A stretch of DNA of 41,892 nucleotides, taken from positions 1-41,892 of the forward strand of contig JAFRPL010000034.1 of the NCBI GenBank assembly GCA_017429165.1, in the 5' to 3' direction. Under the pieces are notes generated by a model. The model saw only the letters and a list, made by a program, of their open reading frames with translations, did no database searches and was not told the origin of the DNA. Each line of letters opens with the position of its first letter. Position 1 is the first letter of the stretch. This document shows, piece by piece, positions 15,986 through 24,790 of this stretch. The translations under genes and the position numbers were made by a program. This DNA is from Clostridia bacterium. GTDB lineage: Bacteria > Bacillota > Clostridia > Oscillospirales > CAG-382.

Positions 15986-16732
15986 ATGGTAGTATTCAAA
16001 AAACCGCACGCGCTTACCGACGTTCCTTTCCATTACTGCCCCGGCTGCACGCACGGCATAGTCCACCGCCTTGTCGCCGAAGTTATCGACGAGCTCGGCA
16101 TAGAGGGCGAGACCGTGGGTATCGCTCCCGTGGGATGTTCGGTATTTGCATATAACTATTTCAACTGCGATATGATCGAAGCGCCGCACGGCAGAGCTCC
16201 CGCAGTCGCCACCGGCGTAAAACGCGCCAACCCCGACAAAACCGTCTTCACCTACCAGGGCGACGGCGATCTTGCCGCCATAGGCACCGCCGAGACCGTG
16301 CACGTAGGCACCCGCGGCGAAAACATCACCATCATATTCATCAACAACGCCATCTACGGTATGACCGGCGGTCAGATGGCGCCCACCACCCTGCTCGGCC
16401 AGGTAACCACGACCACCCCGTACGGCCGCGACAAACATATTCAGGGTAACCCAATAAGGATATGCGAAATGCTCGCCACGCTCGACGGCACCGCATACGC
16501 CGAACGCGTTTCGGTCGACTGCGTAAAGAACGTCGTCGCCGCGAAGAAGGCGATAAAGAAAGCCTTTGAGATACAGCAGAAAAAACTGGGGCTTTCGATA
16601 GTGGAAGTGCTTTCTTCCTGCCCCACCAACTGGGGACTCACTCCCGAAAAAGCGCTCGAATGGCTGCGCGCAAATATGATAGAACATTATCCTCTGGGAG
16701 TTTATAAAGACGTTACCAAGGAGGCGGAATGA
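15986..16732 (+). CDS. vorA: 2-oxoacid:ferredoxin oxidoreductase beta (TPP-binding) subunit
   Basis: 248 aa from the ATG at 15986, which follows GAAGGAGGG and lies 2 bases after the vorB stop. The frame is open 339 bases further upstream inside vorB, but that part is a shadow. The thiamine pyrophosphate motif is complete: GDGD at 92-95, with NN at 120-121 closing it. N-terminal CPGC (C18, C21) is typical of the beta subunit. FINNAIYGMTGGQMAPTT is highly characteristic of KOR/VOR beta chains. It holds the TPP cofactor of the complex and acts with the alpha, gamma and delta chains. Confidence 0.9.
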   Translation: MVVFKKPHALTDVPFHYCPGCTHGIVHRLVAEVIDELGIEGETVGIAPVGCSVFAYNYFNCDMIEAPHGRAPAVATGVKRANPDKTVFTYQGDGDLAAIGTAETVHVGTRGENITIIFINNAIYGMTGGQMAPTTLLGQVTTTTPYGRDKHIQGNPIRICEMLATLDGTAYAERVSVDCVKNVVAAKKAIKKAFEIQQKKLGLSIVEVLSSCPTNWGLTPEKALEWLRANMIEHYPLGVYKDVTKEAE

Positions 16733-16733
16733 T

Positions 16734-17267
16734 ATGGCGTCCATTCTTTTGGCCGGTTTCGGCGGACAAGGTATACTTTTTGCGGGCAAGCAGCTAGTCA
16801 GCGCGGGCATGAACGCCGGTAAGGAAGTTTCGTGGCTTCCCTCTTACGGACCCGAAATGCGCGGCGGTACCTGCAATTGCTCGGTCAATATAGAAGACGA
16901 TCCTGTCGGTTCGCCTCTCGTCACCGAGCCCGACATACTCGTCGCATTCAATAAACCTTCGTACGAAAAGTTTTATAAAAGCGTAAAAAAAGGCGGCAGA
17001 GTGTTTATCGATTCTTCGCTTATCGATTCCAAATGCGAACGCACCGATATCACCGCCGAATATATCCCCGCCACTTCGCTCGCAGACATCAGCGGATTCG
17101 CCAAGCTCGCCAACGTGGTGATGCTGGGATACATCATAAAAAAGACCGGCTTATTCACAAAAGACTATTTCGTATCGTGCCTTAAAGCTTCGGCGCCCAA
17201 ATCCAAGCCCGAGCTCGCCGAGCTCAACCTCAAGGCGTTCGAGATCGGTTATTCCTATGACGACTGA
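16734..17267 (+). CDS. vorC: 2-oxoacid:ferredoxin oxidoreductase gamma subunit
   Basis: 177 aa, the usual length. The gamma (POR) domain is shown by ILLAGFGGQGILFAGKQL at the N-terminus, PSYGPEMRGGTCNCSV and DILVAFNKPSYEKF. This chain binds the CoA side of the active site in the family. The ATG follows AAGGAGG by 6 bases, one base past the beta-subunit stop. Its 3' end overlaps ispD by 11 bases. The symbols vorA and vorC follow common usage for beta and gamma chains, and assignment to Vor rather than Kor rests on similarity of the alpha chain only. Confidence 0.88.
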   Translation: MASILLAGFGGQGILFAGKQLVSAGMNAGKEVSWLPSYGPEMRGGTCNCSVNIEDDPVGSPLVTEPDILVAFNKPSYEKFYKSVKKGGRVFIDSSLIDSKCERTDITAEYIPATSLADISGFAKLANVVMLGYIIKKTGLFTKDYFVSCLKASAPKSKPELAELNLKAFEIGYSYDD

Positions 17268-17946
17268 ACGTTTTGTCTCCGCGGTGATAGTCGCCGCGGG
17301 CAGCGGGACGCGCATGGGCAGCATAGCCAAGCCGCTTATAAAAATCGGCGGAATGACTTTGCTGGAACGCGTAGTAGGGACTTTTGACAAATGCAAACTC
17401 GTCGACGAGATAATAGTCGTCGAGCGCGAAGCGGGACAGTTCGATTCGCTCGTCAAAGCCGAAAAGCCGTTGAAATTCGTGCTCGGCGGAAAGACGCGCG
17501 CGGATTCGGTAAAATGCGGCGTAAATGCGGCGACCGACGCGAATTACGTCTGCATCCACGACTGCGCCCGCCCGTTCATCACAATTGAAGAAACGGAAAA
17601 GCTTATAACGCTCGCGTTCGAACACGGCGCTTCATGCGCCTGCACCAAGGTAAAAGATACGGTTAAATACCGCAGCGATGAAGAAAAATGTTTCTATACT
17701 CCCAACAGAGACAACCTCATCGCGGTACAGACGCCGCAGGTGTTCAAAAAGAGCATCTGGCTCGTTTCCGACGCACTGGCGCGCAAAAACGGCATCGTCT
17801 TCACCGACGACACGAGCGCCGCGGAGCACGCCGGATTCATGGTCTTTTACGAAGAATGCTCGGAAGAAAACATAAAGCTGACAGACGCAAACGATATAAA
17901 GATCGCCAAAGCGATATACTTTTTAAAAGAACACGGAGATCTTTGA
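17257..17946 (+). CDS. ispD: 2-C-methyl-D-erythritol 4-phosphate cytidylyltransferase
   Basis: 229 aa, full length for IspD. The nucleotidyltransferase loop AAGSGTRMG (residues 13-21) with Lys25 begins the protein. CIHDCARPF, AVQTPQVF, FTDDTSAAEHAG and NIKLTDANDIKIAKA are all IspD-specific. It transfers CMP to methylerythritol phosphate in the non-mevalonate isoprenoid pathway, in the cytoplasm. It overlaps vorC at its start and ispF at its end (TGATG), so translation is coupled to both. Placement directly before ispF is the common bacterial arrangement and strengthens the call. Confidence 0.95.
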   Translation: MTTERFVSAVIVAAGSGTRMGSIAKPLIKIGGMTLLERVVGTFDKCKLVDEIIVVEREAGQFDSLVKAEKPLKFVLGGKTRADSVKCGVNAATDANYVCIHDCARPFITIEETEKLITLAFEHGASCACTKVKDTVKYRSDEEKCFYTPNRDNLIAVQTPQVFKKSIWLVSDALARKNGIVFTDDTSAAEHAGFMVFYEECSEENIKLTDANDIKIAKAIYFLKEHGDL

Positions 17947-18419
17947 TGAAGATAGGACACGGCTACGACGTTCACAGATTCGGTTCAAATAAATCCCTTA
18001 TGCTCGGGTGTACCGAGATCCCGCATAAGTGCGGACTTATCGCCCATTCAGACGGCGACGTGGTCTGCCACGCGCTTTGCGACGCCATGCTCGGCGCCGC
18101 CGGACTGCGCGATATCGGGTATCATTTCCCCGATAACGACGACGAATTCAAAGATGTTTCCGGCGCATATCTGCTTGGCAAGGTCAGCGCCATGATAAAA
18201 GAGCAGGGCTTTGTTTTGTGCTGCGCTGATATCACAGTAGTCGCCGAAAAGCCGCGCCTTTCGCCGTATATAGACGCAATGCGTGCCAATTTGGCGCAGG
18301 CGCTTGGAGCGGAAGTTTCGGACATCAACATAAAAGCCACTACCGAAGAAGGGCTCGGCATCGCGGGGAAAGGCGTCGCCTGCCACGCGGTATGCCTTTT
18401 GGAAAAGGAGCAAAAATGA
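17946..18419 (+). CDS. ispF: 2-C-methyl-D-erythritol 2,4-cyclodiphosphate synthase
   Basis: 157 aa from the ATG at 17946; the frame upstream is a shadow inside ispD. The metal ligands D8 and H10 (HGYDVHRF) and H42 are present, as are AHSDGDVVCHALCDAMLGAA, DIGYHFPDND and NIKATTEEGLGIAGKGVACHA. IspF forms the cyclic diphosphate in the isoprenoid pathway as a trimer, acting on the product made after IspD and the IspE kinase; ispE is not in this window. The start overlaps the ispD stop (TGATG) and the end overlaps nagA (ATGA). Confidence 0.95.
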   Translation: MKIGHGYDVHRFGSNKSLMLGCTEIPHKCGLIAHSDGDVVCHALCDAMLGAAGLRDIGYHFPDNDDEFKDVSGAYLLGKVSAMIKEQGFVLCCADITVVAEKPRLSPYIDAMRANLAQALGAEVSDINIKATTEEGLGIAGKGVACHAVCLLEKEQK

Positions 18420-19579
18420 AAACTGTTTTACGTGGAAACATAGTGACTCCGCTGCGCGTTATCAACGGCGGCGAAGTCGAGTTTGAAAACGGTATAATCA
18501 CTTACGCAGGCTCATCACGCGGAAAAAGCGGCTCAGAAGTGATAGACTGCGGCGAAAACTACATTTCGCCGGGGTTTATAGATCTGCATGTGCACGGCGG
18601 CGGAGGCGGCGATTTTATGGACGCCGACATAGACATGTATTCCAAGATCGCCAAAGTACATCAGGAGCACGGCACCACCACTATGCTCGCCACCACGCTC
18701 ACTTCGAGCGACGAAGAGCTTTTTGCGGTGTTCAGTGCTTTCAGAAAATTCAAATCGCTAAAACCGTTTTCGTGCCTTTACGGTCTGCATCTCGAAGGTC
18801 CGTATTTTTCGGACGCGCAAAAAGGCGCTCAGGATTCGCGTTACATCCGCTGCCCCGATCCGTGCCACTACACCAGAATACTCGAAGAAGGCGAAGGCAT
18901 AATCAAGCGCTGGTCTGTTGCGCCGGAGCTCGACGGAGGCATGCAGCTGGGACGGATACTTTCGGCGAAAGGCATACTCGCGGCGATAGGGCATTCCAAC
19001 GCCGAATACGACACCGTCTGCGAAGCGTGCGAAAACGGCTACACACTGCTGACGCACTTTTACAGCGGAATGTCTTCGCTGGTGCGAAAAGGCGGTTTCC
19101 GCGTGCCCGGGATCATAGAGACCGGATATATGATAGATTCTTTGAACGTCGAGATCATAGCGGACGGATGTCATCTGCCCGCGTCGCTGCTGCGGCTCAT
19201 ATACAGACATTTCGGCGCGGCGCGCGTCGCACTCATAACAGACGCGCTGCGCGGTGCAGGAACCGATTCCGATAAAATGATAATCGGCTCGCTCAAGGAC
19301 GGATACGAAGTGGATATAGAAGACGGAGTGGGCAAGCTGCCCGACCGTTCCGGTTTCGCCGGTTCCATCGCCACCACCGACCGGCTGGTAAGGAATATGA
19401 TCAATCTCGCCGGCGCTACTGTACCGGACGCGGTGCAAATGGCGACTATGACGCCGGCAAGGATCGCCGGTATCCCGCGCAAGGGCGTGCTGAGAGTCGG
19501 TTTCGACGCCGATATCTGCGTGTTCGACAGCGGCGTGAATATGCGCGCCGTTTATATTAAAGGAAATAAGGTGTTATAA
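18416..19579 (+). CDS. nagA: N-acetylglucosamine-6-phosphate deacetylase
   Basis: 387 aa from the ATG at 18416, preceded by AAAGGAG and overlapping ispF by 4 bases. Amidohydrolase family: FIDLHVHGGGGGDF (H58, H60), HLEGPYFS near 124-131 with the metal-binding Glu, AIGHSNAEYD, LTHFYSGMSS, ADGCHLP and the catalytic Asp in LITDALRGAG. TPARIAGIPRKGVLRVGFDAD ends the protein as in NagA. It removes acetate from GlcNAc-6-phosphate during amino-sugar use or cell-wall recycling. nagB follows at once (the ATG abuts the stop), so the two form a catabolic pair. Confidence 0.93.
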   Translation: MKTVLRGNIVTPLRVINGGEVEFENGIITYAGSSRGKSGSEVIDCGENYISPGFIDLHVHGGGGGDFMDADIDMYSKIAKVHQEHGTTTMLATTLTSSDEELFAVFSAFRKFKSLKPFSCLYGLHLEGPYFSDAQKGAQDSRYIRCPDPCHYTRILEEGEGIIKRWSVAPELDGGMQLGRILSAKGILAAIGHSNAEYDTVCEACENGYTLLTHFYSGMSSLVRKGGFRVPGIIETGYMIDSLNVEIIADGCHLPASLLRLIYRHFGAARVALITDALRGAGTDSDKMIIGSLKDGYEVDIEDGVGKLPDRSGFAGSIATTDRLVRNMINLAGATVPDAVQMATMTPARIAGIPRKGVLRVGFDADICVFDSGVNMRAVYIKGNKVL

Positions 19580-20353
19580 ATGAGCATAATAAAAACAGGA
19601 AAAGTCGGCGAACTAAAATACAGAGTTTACGATAACCGTGCCGATATGGGCAAAGCCGCAGCCGCCGACTGCGCGGCTGTTATAAAAAAACTGCTCGCCG
19701 AAAAAGACGAGATCAGCATGATCTTCGCCGCAGCGCCCAGTCAGAACGATTTTCTGGAGTCGCTCACCGCCGACAAAAGCGTTGATTTTTCACGCATCAA
19801 CGCTTTTCATATGGACGAGTACGTCGGTCTGGATCCACGCGCTCCTCAGGCGTTCGGCCAGTTCCTGCGCGACCGGCTTTTCGGCAAGGTCAAATTCAAA
19901 TCGGTAAATTACATAAAAGGCACCGCAGCGGATATAGAAGCCGAATGCGCGCGTTATTCCCGCGCGCTCCGTAAGGCAAAGCCGGATATCGTGTGTATGG
20001 GAATAGGAGAAAACGGACATATCGCGTTCAACGATCCGCACGAAGCGTTCTTTTTCGATTCAAAAGCGGTAAAAGTCGTGACGCTCGACGAGAAATGCCG
20101 TATGCAGCAGGTACACGACGGGTGTTTCGATTCCCTTTCGCTCGTGCCGACTCACGCGGTAACTCTTACCATACCGTCGCTGATGGCACCGGAATACGTC
20201 TTTTGCGTGGTTCCGGCGCCGACCAAGGCGGACGCCGTCTATACGATGCTCAAAGGCGAAATCGGCGAATACTGCCCCTGCACGGTTTTGCGCAGACACG
20301 GCAATTCTGTTTTATATACAGATAAAGATTCTGCAAAAAGGATACTTGTATGA
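19580..20353 (+). CDS. nagB: Glucosamine-6-phosphate deaminase (NagB-like)
   Basis: 257 aa. NAFHMDEYVGL (Asp79) and GIGENGHIAFNDP (about 141-153) mark the NagB/6-phosphogluconolactonase-like fold. TLTIPSLMAPEYVFCVVPA and a C-terminal GEIGEYCPCTVLRRH also fit. It converts glucosamine-6-phosphate to fructose-6-phosphate and ammonia, following NagA. Compared with E. coli NagB the active-site loop reads ENGH...NDP in place of DGH...NEP, a subclass I know from other bacteria with the same annotation. The neighbour nagA supports the role. The stop overlaps the yfmF start by 4 bases. Confidence 0.88.
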   Translation: MSIIKTGKVGELKYRVYDNRADMGKAAAADCAAVIKKLLAEKDEISMIFAAAPSQNDFLESLTADKSVDFSRINAFHMDEYVGLDPRAPQAFGQFLRDRLFGKVKFKSVNYIKGTAADIEAECARYSRALRKAKPDIVCMGIGENGHIAFNDPHEAFFFDSKAVKVVTLDEKCRMQQVHDGCFDSLSLVPTHAVTLTIPSLMAPEYVFCVVPAPTKADAVYTMLKGEIGEYCPCTVLRRHGNSVLYTDKDSAKRILV

Positions 20354-21639
20354 GTTTTTCTCCCGTCCCTCTTAATGAAGGAGTAAAATACACCCACATT
20401 TATACCGACCGCGGGAAGACCGATTCGCTTTATGTTTCTTTCCGCATTCCGCTTAACGAAAGAAATCTTGCAAGCATAACGCTTGTTTCAAAGATCTTGC
20501 TGCGCGGCACAAAGAGCTTCCCCAACACACTGAGCATATGCCGCGAATGCGAGGATAATTACGGCGCTGCCATAGATATAGCTTTTCAGAAGCGCGGCAG
20601 AGAGCTGGCGCTCGTATTTATGCTTTCGTATATGCGCAACCGTTTTGCGTTCGAAGGCGAAGATATAGCTGAACGCGCGGTAAAGCTGCTTTCCGAATTC
20701 ATTTTCGCACCGTATTTAAAGGACGGTGCGTTCGATCGCGATTATACCGAGCGCGAAAAGGTCGCATTGTGCGCGCAGATCGCTTCGCTTAAGAACAACA
20801 AACCCGCTTACGCCGCATACCGCGCAGCTCAGCTGATGTGCGCCGGCGAACCGGCGGCGGTCTCGATCTATAACTGCGCCGATATCGTACGCGGTCTTAC
20901 TCCGGCCGAACTTACCGAGTTTTTTGAAAACACGGTAAAAAACGCGCCCGTGGACATCATTTACGCCGGAAACGCCGGTCAGGACCGGATACTCGACCTT
21001 ATAAAGAATCATCTTCCCTTTATGCTGCGCGCGGAGATCAAGCGTTCCGTCATTCGCCGCCGCACGCCAGATACGGTAAGAGCGTTCACGGAAGAAGCAG
21101 ACGCTTCGCAGTCCACGCTCGTTATGGGGTTCCGACTCGGCGGAGATTTAGAGCGTAAGCATTATAACGATTTTCTGCTGTTCGGCGCCATCCTTTCGCT
21201 TTCACCGGTCTCGAAACTGTTTATGAATGTAAGAGAAAAGCTTTCGCTTTGCTATTACTGCAGCGGTATTCCCGACAGGCACAACAAAGTCATTTATATT
21301 ACAGCCGGCATAGACGCCGAAAACAGCGAAAGAGTCCAAAAAGAGATACTCAAACAAATAGACGATATCGCTCACCGCCGCATAAGCGAAAACGAATACA
21401 ACAACGCTCTCAGTTACTGCGTCAGCGCGCTGATATCGCAATCGGACGACGTGTCGTCGCTTTGCTCGTATTACCTTTCACACGTCTTGCGCGGAGTTTA
21501 CAGTACGCTTGAGGAAGAATGCGAAAAGCTAAAAAAGACTTCTCTCGACGGCGCGGTGGAAATTGCCGCAAACGCAGTTCTCGATACCGTTTATCTTCTG
21601 AAAGGCAACGTCAATGCAAATAACCAGAAAGAGCTTTGA
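20350..21639 (+). CDS. yfmF: M16 family protein without zinc site, EF-P modification-associated YfmF
   Basis: 429 aa, the normal length for the inactive partner of the YfmF/YfmH pair. The fold is that of an M16 (insulinase) peptidase, but the HxxEH zinc motif is missing: the corresponding segment reads VSKILLRGTKSFPNTL. RRTPDTVRAFTEEADASQSTLVMGFRLG and NVREKLSLCYYCSG are typical of the second M16 half. In B. subtilis the pair is needed for 5-aminopentanol modification of elongation factor P. The gene starts in the nagB stop (ATGA) and overlaps yfmH by 26 bases, so the two chains are made together. Confidence 0.88.
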   Translation: MSFSPVPLNEGVKYTHIYTDRGKTDSLYVSFRIPLNERNLASITLVSKILLRGTKSFPNTLSICRECEDNYGAAIDIAFQKRGRELALVFMLSYMRNRFAFEGEDIAERAVKLLSEFIFAPYLKDGAFDRDYTEREKVALCAQIASLKNNKPAYAAYRAAQLMCAGEPAAVSIYNCADIVRGLTPAELTEFFENTVKNAPVDIIYAGNAGQDRILDLIKNHLPFMLRAEIKRSVIRRRTPDTVRAFTEEADASQSTLVMGFRLGGDLERKHYNDFLLFGAILSLSPVSKLFMNVREKLSLCYYCSGIPDRHNKVIYITAGIDAENSERVQKEILKQIDDIAHRRISENEYNNALSYCVSALISQSDDVSSLCSYYLSHVLRGVYSTLEEECEKLKKTSLDGAVEIAANAVLDTVYLLKGNVNANNQKEL

Positions 21640-22885
21640 TAATACCGACGAAAAATATACCCGCGTCATTTTCGACAACGGGTTCACGTGCTATATTATC
21701 CCCAAAGACGTCGTCTCCGCTTATGCGGCGATCGGCGTGCATTTCGGATCGTGCGACACCGTTTGCGCCGGAACGAACGAAGAATTTCCGGTAGGGACCG
21801 CGCATTTTCTGGAGCACAAGATGTTCCAGACCAAAAAAGGCGACGCTTTTGAACTGTTCGCGAATCTGGGCGCCGGCGCCAACGCGTATACCGCGAACGA
21901 CAAGACCGTATACAACTTTACGTGCACCGAGAATTTTTACGAAAATTACGGCATTTTGCTGGATATGATCTTCAACGCGCATTACACAAAGAAATCGGTC
22001 GAAAAAGAAAAAGGCATTATTGCCCAGGAAATAATGATGTACGCCGATAACCCGCGCTGGAGATGTCATATGAATATGCTCGAGCTTATGTACGGCAAAT
22101 GCGCTTTGAGCGCCGATCCGTGCGGCAGCGTGGAGTATATACGCACTGTCACGCCCGAACTGCTTGATAAATGCAGAAAGATCGCCTACACCCCGGACAG
22201 GATGGTGGCGTGCGTATGCGGCTGCGTCGACGAAGTCCGTATAATCGAGCAAACGGAAAAAGCGCTTCGTTCCGTAAAAAGAAGCAAGGGCGGGACGTTC
22301 CTTTTGCCGAATATTACTTCAGGTCCGGTAAAAGCGCGTTACGCCGAATACGGCGACGTCGCTTCTCCGATCTTCAATATGGGCATACGTCTTGACAGCG
22401 GCAAAACAAGCGCCGAAATAAAAGAATTCGCCGCGGTCGAGATAATAATGAATCTCCTGTTCGGCAAATCTTCGGATCTGTATTCCGAACTGTACGAAAA
22501 AGGGCTTTTCGAAGCGATCGGCGACGGATGCCAGACCGAAAGGAACGCCTTTTACGCCAACGTTTCGGGCGTATCCATGGCGCCCGACGGATTCAAAGAA
22601 AGCGTGTGTGCGAAAATAAAGGAATACACCGAAAAAGGGTTTGAAAAGACCGATTTCGAACGCACCAAAAAAGCCATTTACGGCGACCTTATTTTCAGTT
22701 ACGAATCGCCGGAAAGCGTTGCGGATTCGGTAATATCGTTCCATATGGAAAACGACGACTTCTTCGAATACCCCGCCGCAATCGCTTCGGTGGACAAGGA
22801 ATTTGCCGAAAACTTTTTCCGTGAACGTTTTCTGCCCGAGAATATATGTATTTCCATCATTTTCCCCAAGGAGGATCAAAAATGA
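21614..22885 (+). CDS. yfmH: M16 family zinc peptidase, EF-P modification-associated YfmH
   Basis: 423 aa. The inverted zinc motif is intact: HFLEH at residues 64-68 in GTAHFLEHKMF, followed by FANLGAGANAYT and the second Glu in EKEKGIIAQEI about 70 residues later. YSELYEKGLFEAIGD is the R/Y-containing C-terminal half. It is the active partner of YfmF; both are associated with maturation of elongation factor P in Bacillus and are predicted cytoplasmic (no signal peptide). Its stop overlaps the lgt start (ATGA). The efp gene itself is not in the window. Confidence 0.9.
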   Translation: MQITRKSFDNTDEKYTRVIFDNGFTCYIIPKDVVSAYAAIGVHFGSCDTVCAGTNEEFPVGTAHFLEHKMFQTKKGDAFELFANLGAGANAYTANDKTVYNFTCTENFYENYGILLDMIFNAHYTKKSVEKEKGIIAQEIMMYADNPRWRCHMNMLELMYGKCALSADPCGSVEYIRTVTPELLDKCRKIAYTPDRMVACVCGCVDEVRIIEQTEKALRSVKRSKGGTFLLPNITSGPVKARYAEYGDVASPIFNMGIRLDSGKTSAEIKEFAAVEIIMNLLFGKSSDLYSELYEKGLFEAIGDGCQTERNAFYANVSGVSMAPDGFKESVCAKIKEYTEKGFEKTDFERTKKAIYGDLIFSYESPESVADSVISFHMENDDFFEYPAAIASVDKEFAENFFRERFLPENICISIIFPKEDQK

Positions 22886-23898
22886 CGACAAACACAATAG
22901 GATTCCCGCTCTTTGGTCTCGAATTCACCGTAAACGAGACCGCGTTCACCGTTTTCGGTATCAACGTCCAGTGGTACGGAATCATCCTTACGGTCGGGAT
23001 CATACTCGGTTTTTTGTATTTTTACAGGCGCACCGTAAAGATCGACAAGATCCCCGAAAACGACATACTGAATATCGCGCTGTTCGCGATCCCCATCGCC
23101 ATCATCGGCGCGCGTATCACTTACGTCGTTACCAGTTCCGATAAATTCGAAACATTCTGGGACGTTATAAACATCCGCAACGGCGGTATAGCGGTCTACG
23201 GTTCGATTATCTTCGGATTGCTCACCATACTCGTTTACTGCAAAATCAAAAAGATACCTTTCCTGCGTGTGATCGACGCTGCGGCGCCCGCGATGATGAT
23301 AGGTCAGATCATAGGCAGATGGGGCAATTTCGTCAACGGCGAAGCTTACGGCTGGTCGCCGAACGTCGAAAGCTGGCCGTTCAGGATGACGATCGTTGAA
23401 AAACGTTATACCGACGGCGTGCTCACACATACCGGGAACATGATAGTCGCGCACCCCACTTTCCTTTACGAATCGCTTTGGAATCTTATAGGATTCATAC
23501 TTATTTCCTACGCGTACAAGCACAAGAAAAAAGACGGGCAGATAGTGCTGCAGTATTTCGCATGGTACGGGCTCGGAAGAGGACTTATTGAAATACTTCG
23601 CACCGACAGTCTGCACGGTCTGTTCGGCGAAAAGCTTTTTGTGGTCGTGGGACTTGCGAGCTTTGTGATCTGCACGGCGCTGCTCATAATAATGCTCGTC
23701 AAGGCAAACAAGGAAGAAAAAGAGCTCGGCGCTTACAGCGAAGTCTATTCAGCGCCGTCGTCTGCTCAGAACGAGGAATTCAACTGCGAAGAGATAAATG
23801 ACGAGTCCGAAGACGCCGAAAAAGAAATGAACGGCGAAAACGAAAACGATGACGACGATAACGGAGACGGCGAAAATGGCGAATGCGGTGATAATTGA
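22882..23898 (+). CDS. lgt: Prolipoprotein diacylglyceryl transferase with acidic tail
   Basis: 338 aa from the ATG at 22882 (AAGGAGG upstream). Seven hydrophobic helices are visible. The Lgt signature GRWGNFVNGEAYG (about 146-158), IRNGGIAVYGSI and GLGRGLIEILRTDSL are present. The enzyme moves diacylglycerol from phosphatidylglycerol to the lipobox Cys at the outer membrane face, as needed by lipoproteins such as the one at the left end. The last 45 residues are very acidic (EEFNCEEINDESEDAEKE and a Glu/Asp/Asn/Gly-rich end), extending beyond the usual Lgt length. folD starts 23 bases before the stop. Confidence 0.95.
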   Translation: MTTNTIGFPLFGLEFTVNETAFTVFGINVQWYGIILTVGIILGFLYFYRRTVKIDKIPENDILNIALFAIPIAIIGARITYVVTSSDKFETFWDVINIRNGGIAVYGSIIFGLLTILVYCKIKKIPFLRVIDAAAPAMMIGQIIGRWGNFVNGEAYGWSPNVESWPFRMTIVEKRYTDGVLTHTGNMIVAHPTFLYESLWNLIGFILISYAYKHKKKDGQIVLQYFAWYGLGRGLIEILRTDSLHGLFGEKLFVVVGLASFVICTALLIIMLVKANKEEKELGAYSEVYSAPSSAQNEEFNCEEINDESEDAEKEMNGENENDDDDNGDGENGECGDN

Positions 23899-24724
23899 CG
23901 GCAAGGCCGTAGCGCAGAAAGTAAGAAACGGAATAAAAGAACGCATAGAATCGCTCAAAGCGGCAAACAAACGTATTCCCTGCCTTGCCGTGATACTCGT
24001 GGGAAACGATCCGGCCTCCGCGGTATACGTGCGCAATAAAATGAAGGCGTGCGCCGAAGTAGGTATGCTTTCGGAGCAGGTGATTCTTCCTGCTGATACT
24101 TCGGAGGAGACACTGCTTGACGCAATTAATAAGTTCAACTGCGACGAAAACGTGGACGGAATACTCGTACAGCTGCCTCTGCCGCGCCATATAGACGCGC
24201 AGAAAGTGACGAAAGCGATTCTGCCCTCCAAGGACGCCGACGCGTTCCATCCGCTGAACGTAGGTCTTTCACGGCTCGGCGAACCGGCGTTTACGCCCTG
24301 TACTCCTTCGGGCGTCATACGCCTCCTGGACGAATACGGCATTGAAATAAGCGGCAAAAGATGCGTCGTAATAGGACGCAGCAACATTGTCGGAAAGCCG
24401 GTGGCGGATATGCTGCTCGCGCGCAACGGCACCGTGACGGTCTGCCATTCCAAAACGCCTGACATTGCCGAATATACGAAAAACGCCGACATAATCGTCG
24501 TTGCCGTAGGCAGAGCGAAAATGCTCAAAGGCGATATGATAAAAGACGGCTGTACGGTGATCGACGTGGGTATCAACCGCGTTGACGGCAAGCTTTGCGG
24601 CGACTGCGATTTCGATTCCTGCGCCGAAAAAGCGGCGTATATCACACCCGTTCCCGGAGGCGTCGGCCCGATGACGATAGCGATGCTTCTGGAAAACACC
24701 ATGCGCGCCTACGAACTGAAATAA
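23876..24724 (+). CDS. folD: Bifunctional methylenetetrahydrofolate dehydrogenase/cyclohydrolase
   Basis: 282 aa from the ATG at 23876, inside the 3' end of lgt; an in-frame ATG at 23849 is unlikely since IIDGKAVAQKV is the normal N-terminus. Motifs in order: YVRNKMKACAEVG (catalytic Lys), VDGILVQLPLPRHID, KDADAFHPLNVG, CTPSGVIRLLDEYGI, VVIGRSNIVGKPVADMLL (NADP loop) and PVPGGVGPMTIAMLLENT. It interconverts methylene-, methenyl- and formyl-tetrahydrofolate in the cytoplasm. It is the last gene of the array, ended by a hairpin 17 bases later. Confidence 0.96.
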   Translation: MANAVIIDGKAVAQKVRNGIKERIESLKAANKRIPCLAVILVGNDPASAVYVRNKMKACAEVGMLSEQVILPADTSEETLLDAINKFNCDENVDGILVQLPLPRHIDAQKVTKAILPSKDADAFHPLNVGLSRLGEPAFTPCTPSGVIRLLDEYGIEISGKRCVVIGRSNIVGKPVADMLLARNGTVTVCHSKTPDIAEYTKNADIIVVAVGRAKMLKGDMIKDGCTVIDVGINRVDGKLCGDCDFDSCAEKAAYITPVPGGVGPMTIAMLLENTMRAYELK

Positions 24725-24740
24725 GTTTTGAAAACGAAAA

Positions 24741-24772
24741 AACGGCTGATGTACTATCGTACGTCAGCCGTT
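24741..24772. terminator. Bidirectional terminator between folD and acyl-CoA synthetase
   Basis: 14-bp stem (24741-24754 and 24759-24772, one G-U pair on the + strand) with loop TATC. On the - strand it is followed by TTTTTTCGTTTT, a strong U-tract for the opposing synthetase gene. On the + strand ATTATGTTT follows. Confidence 0.8.
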
Positions 24773-24790
24773 ATTATGTTTATATGCCGC

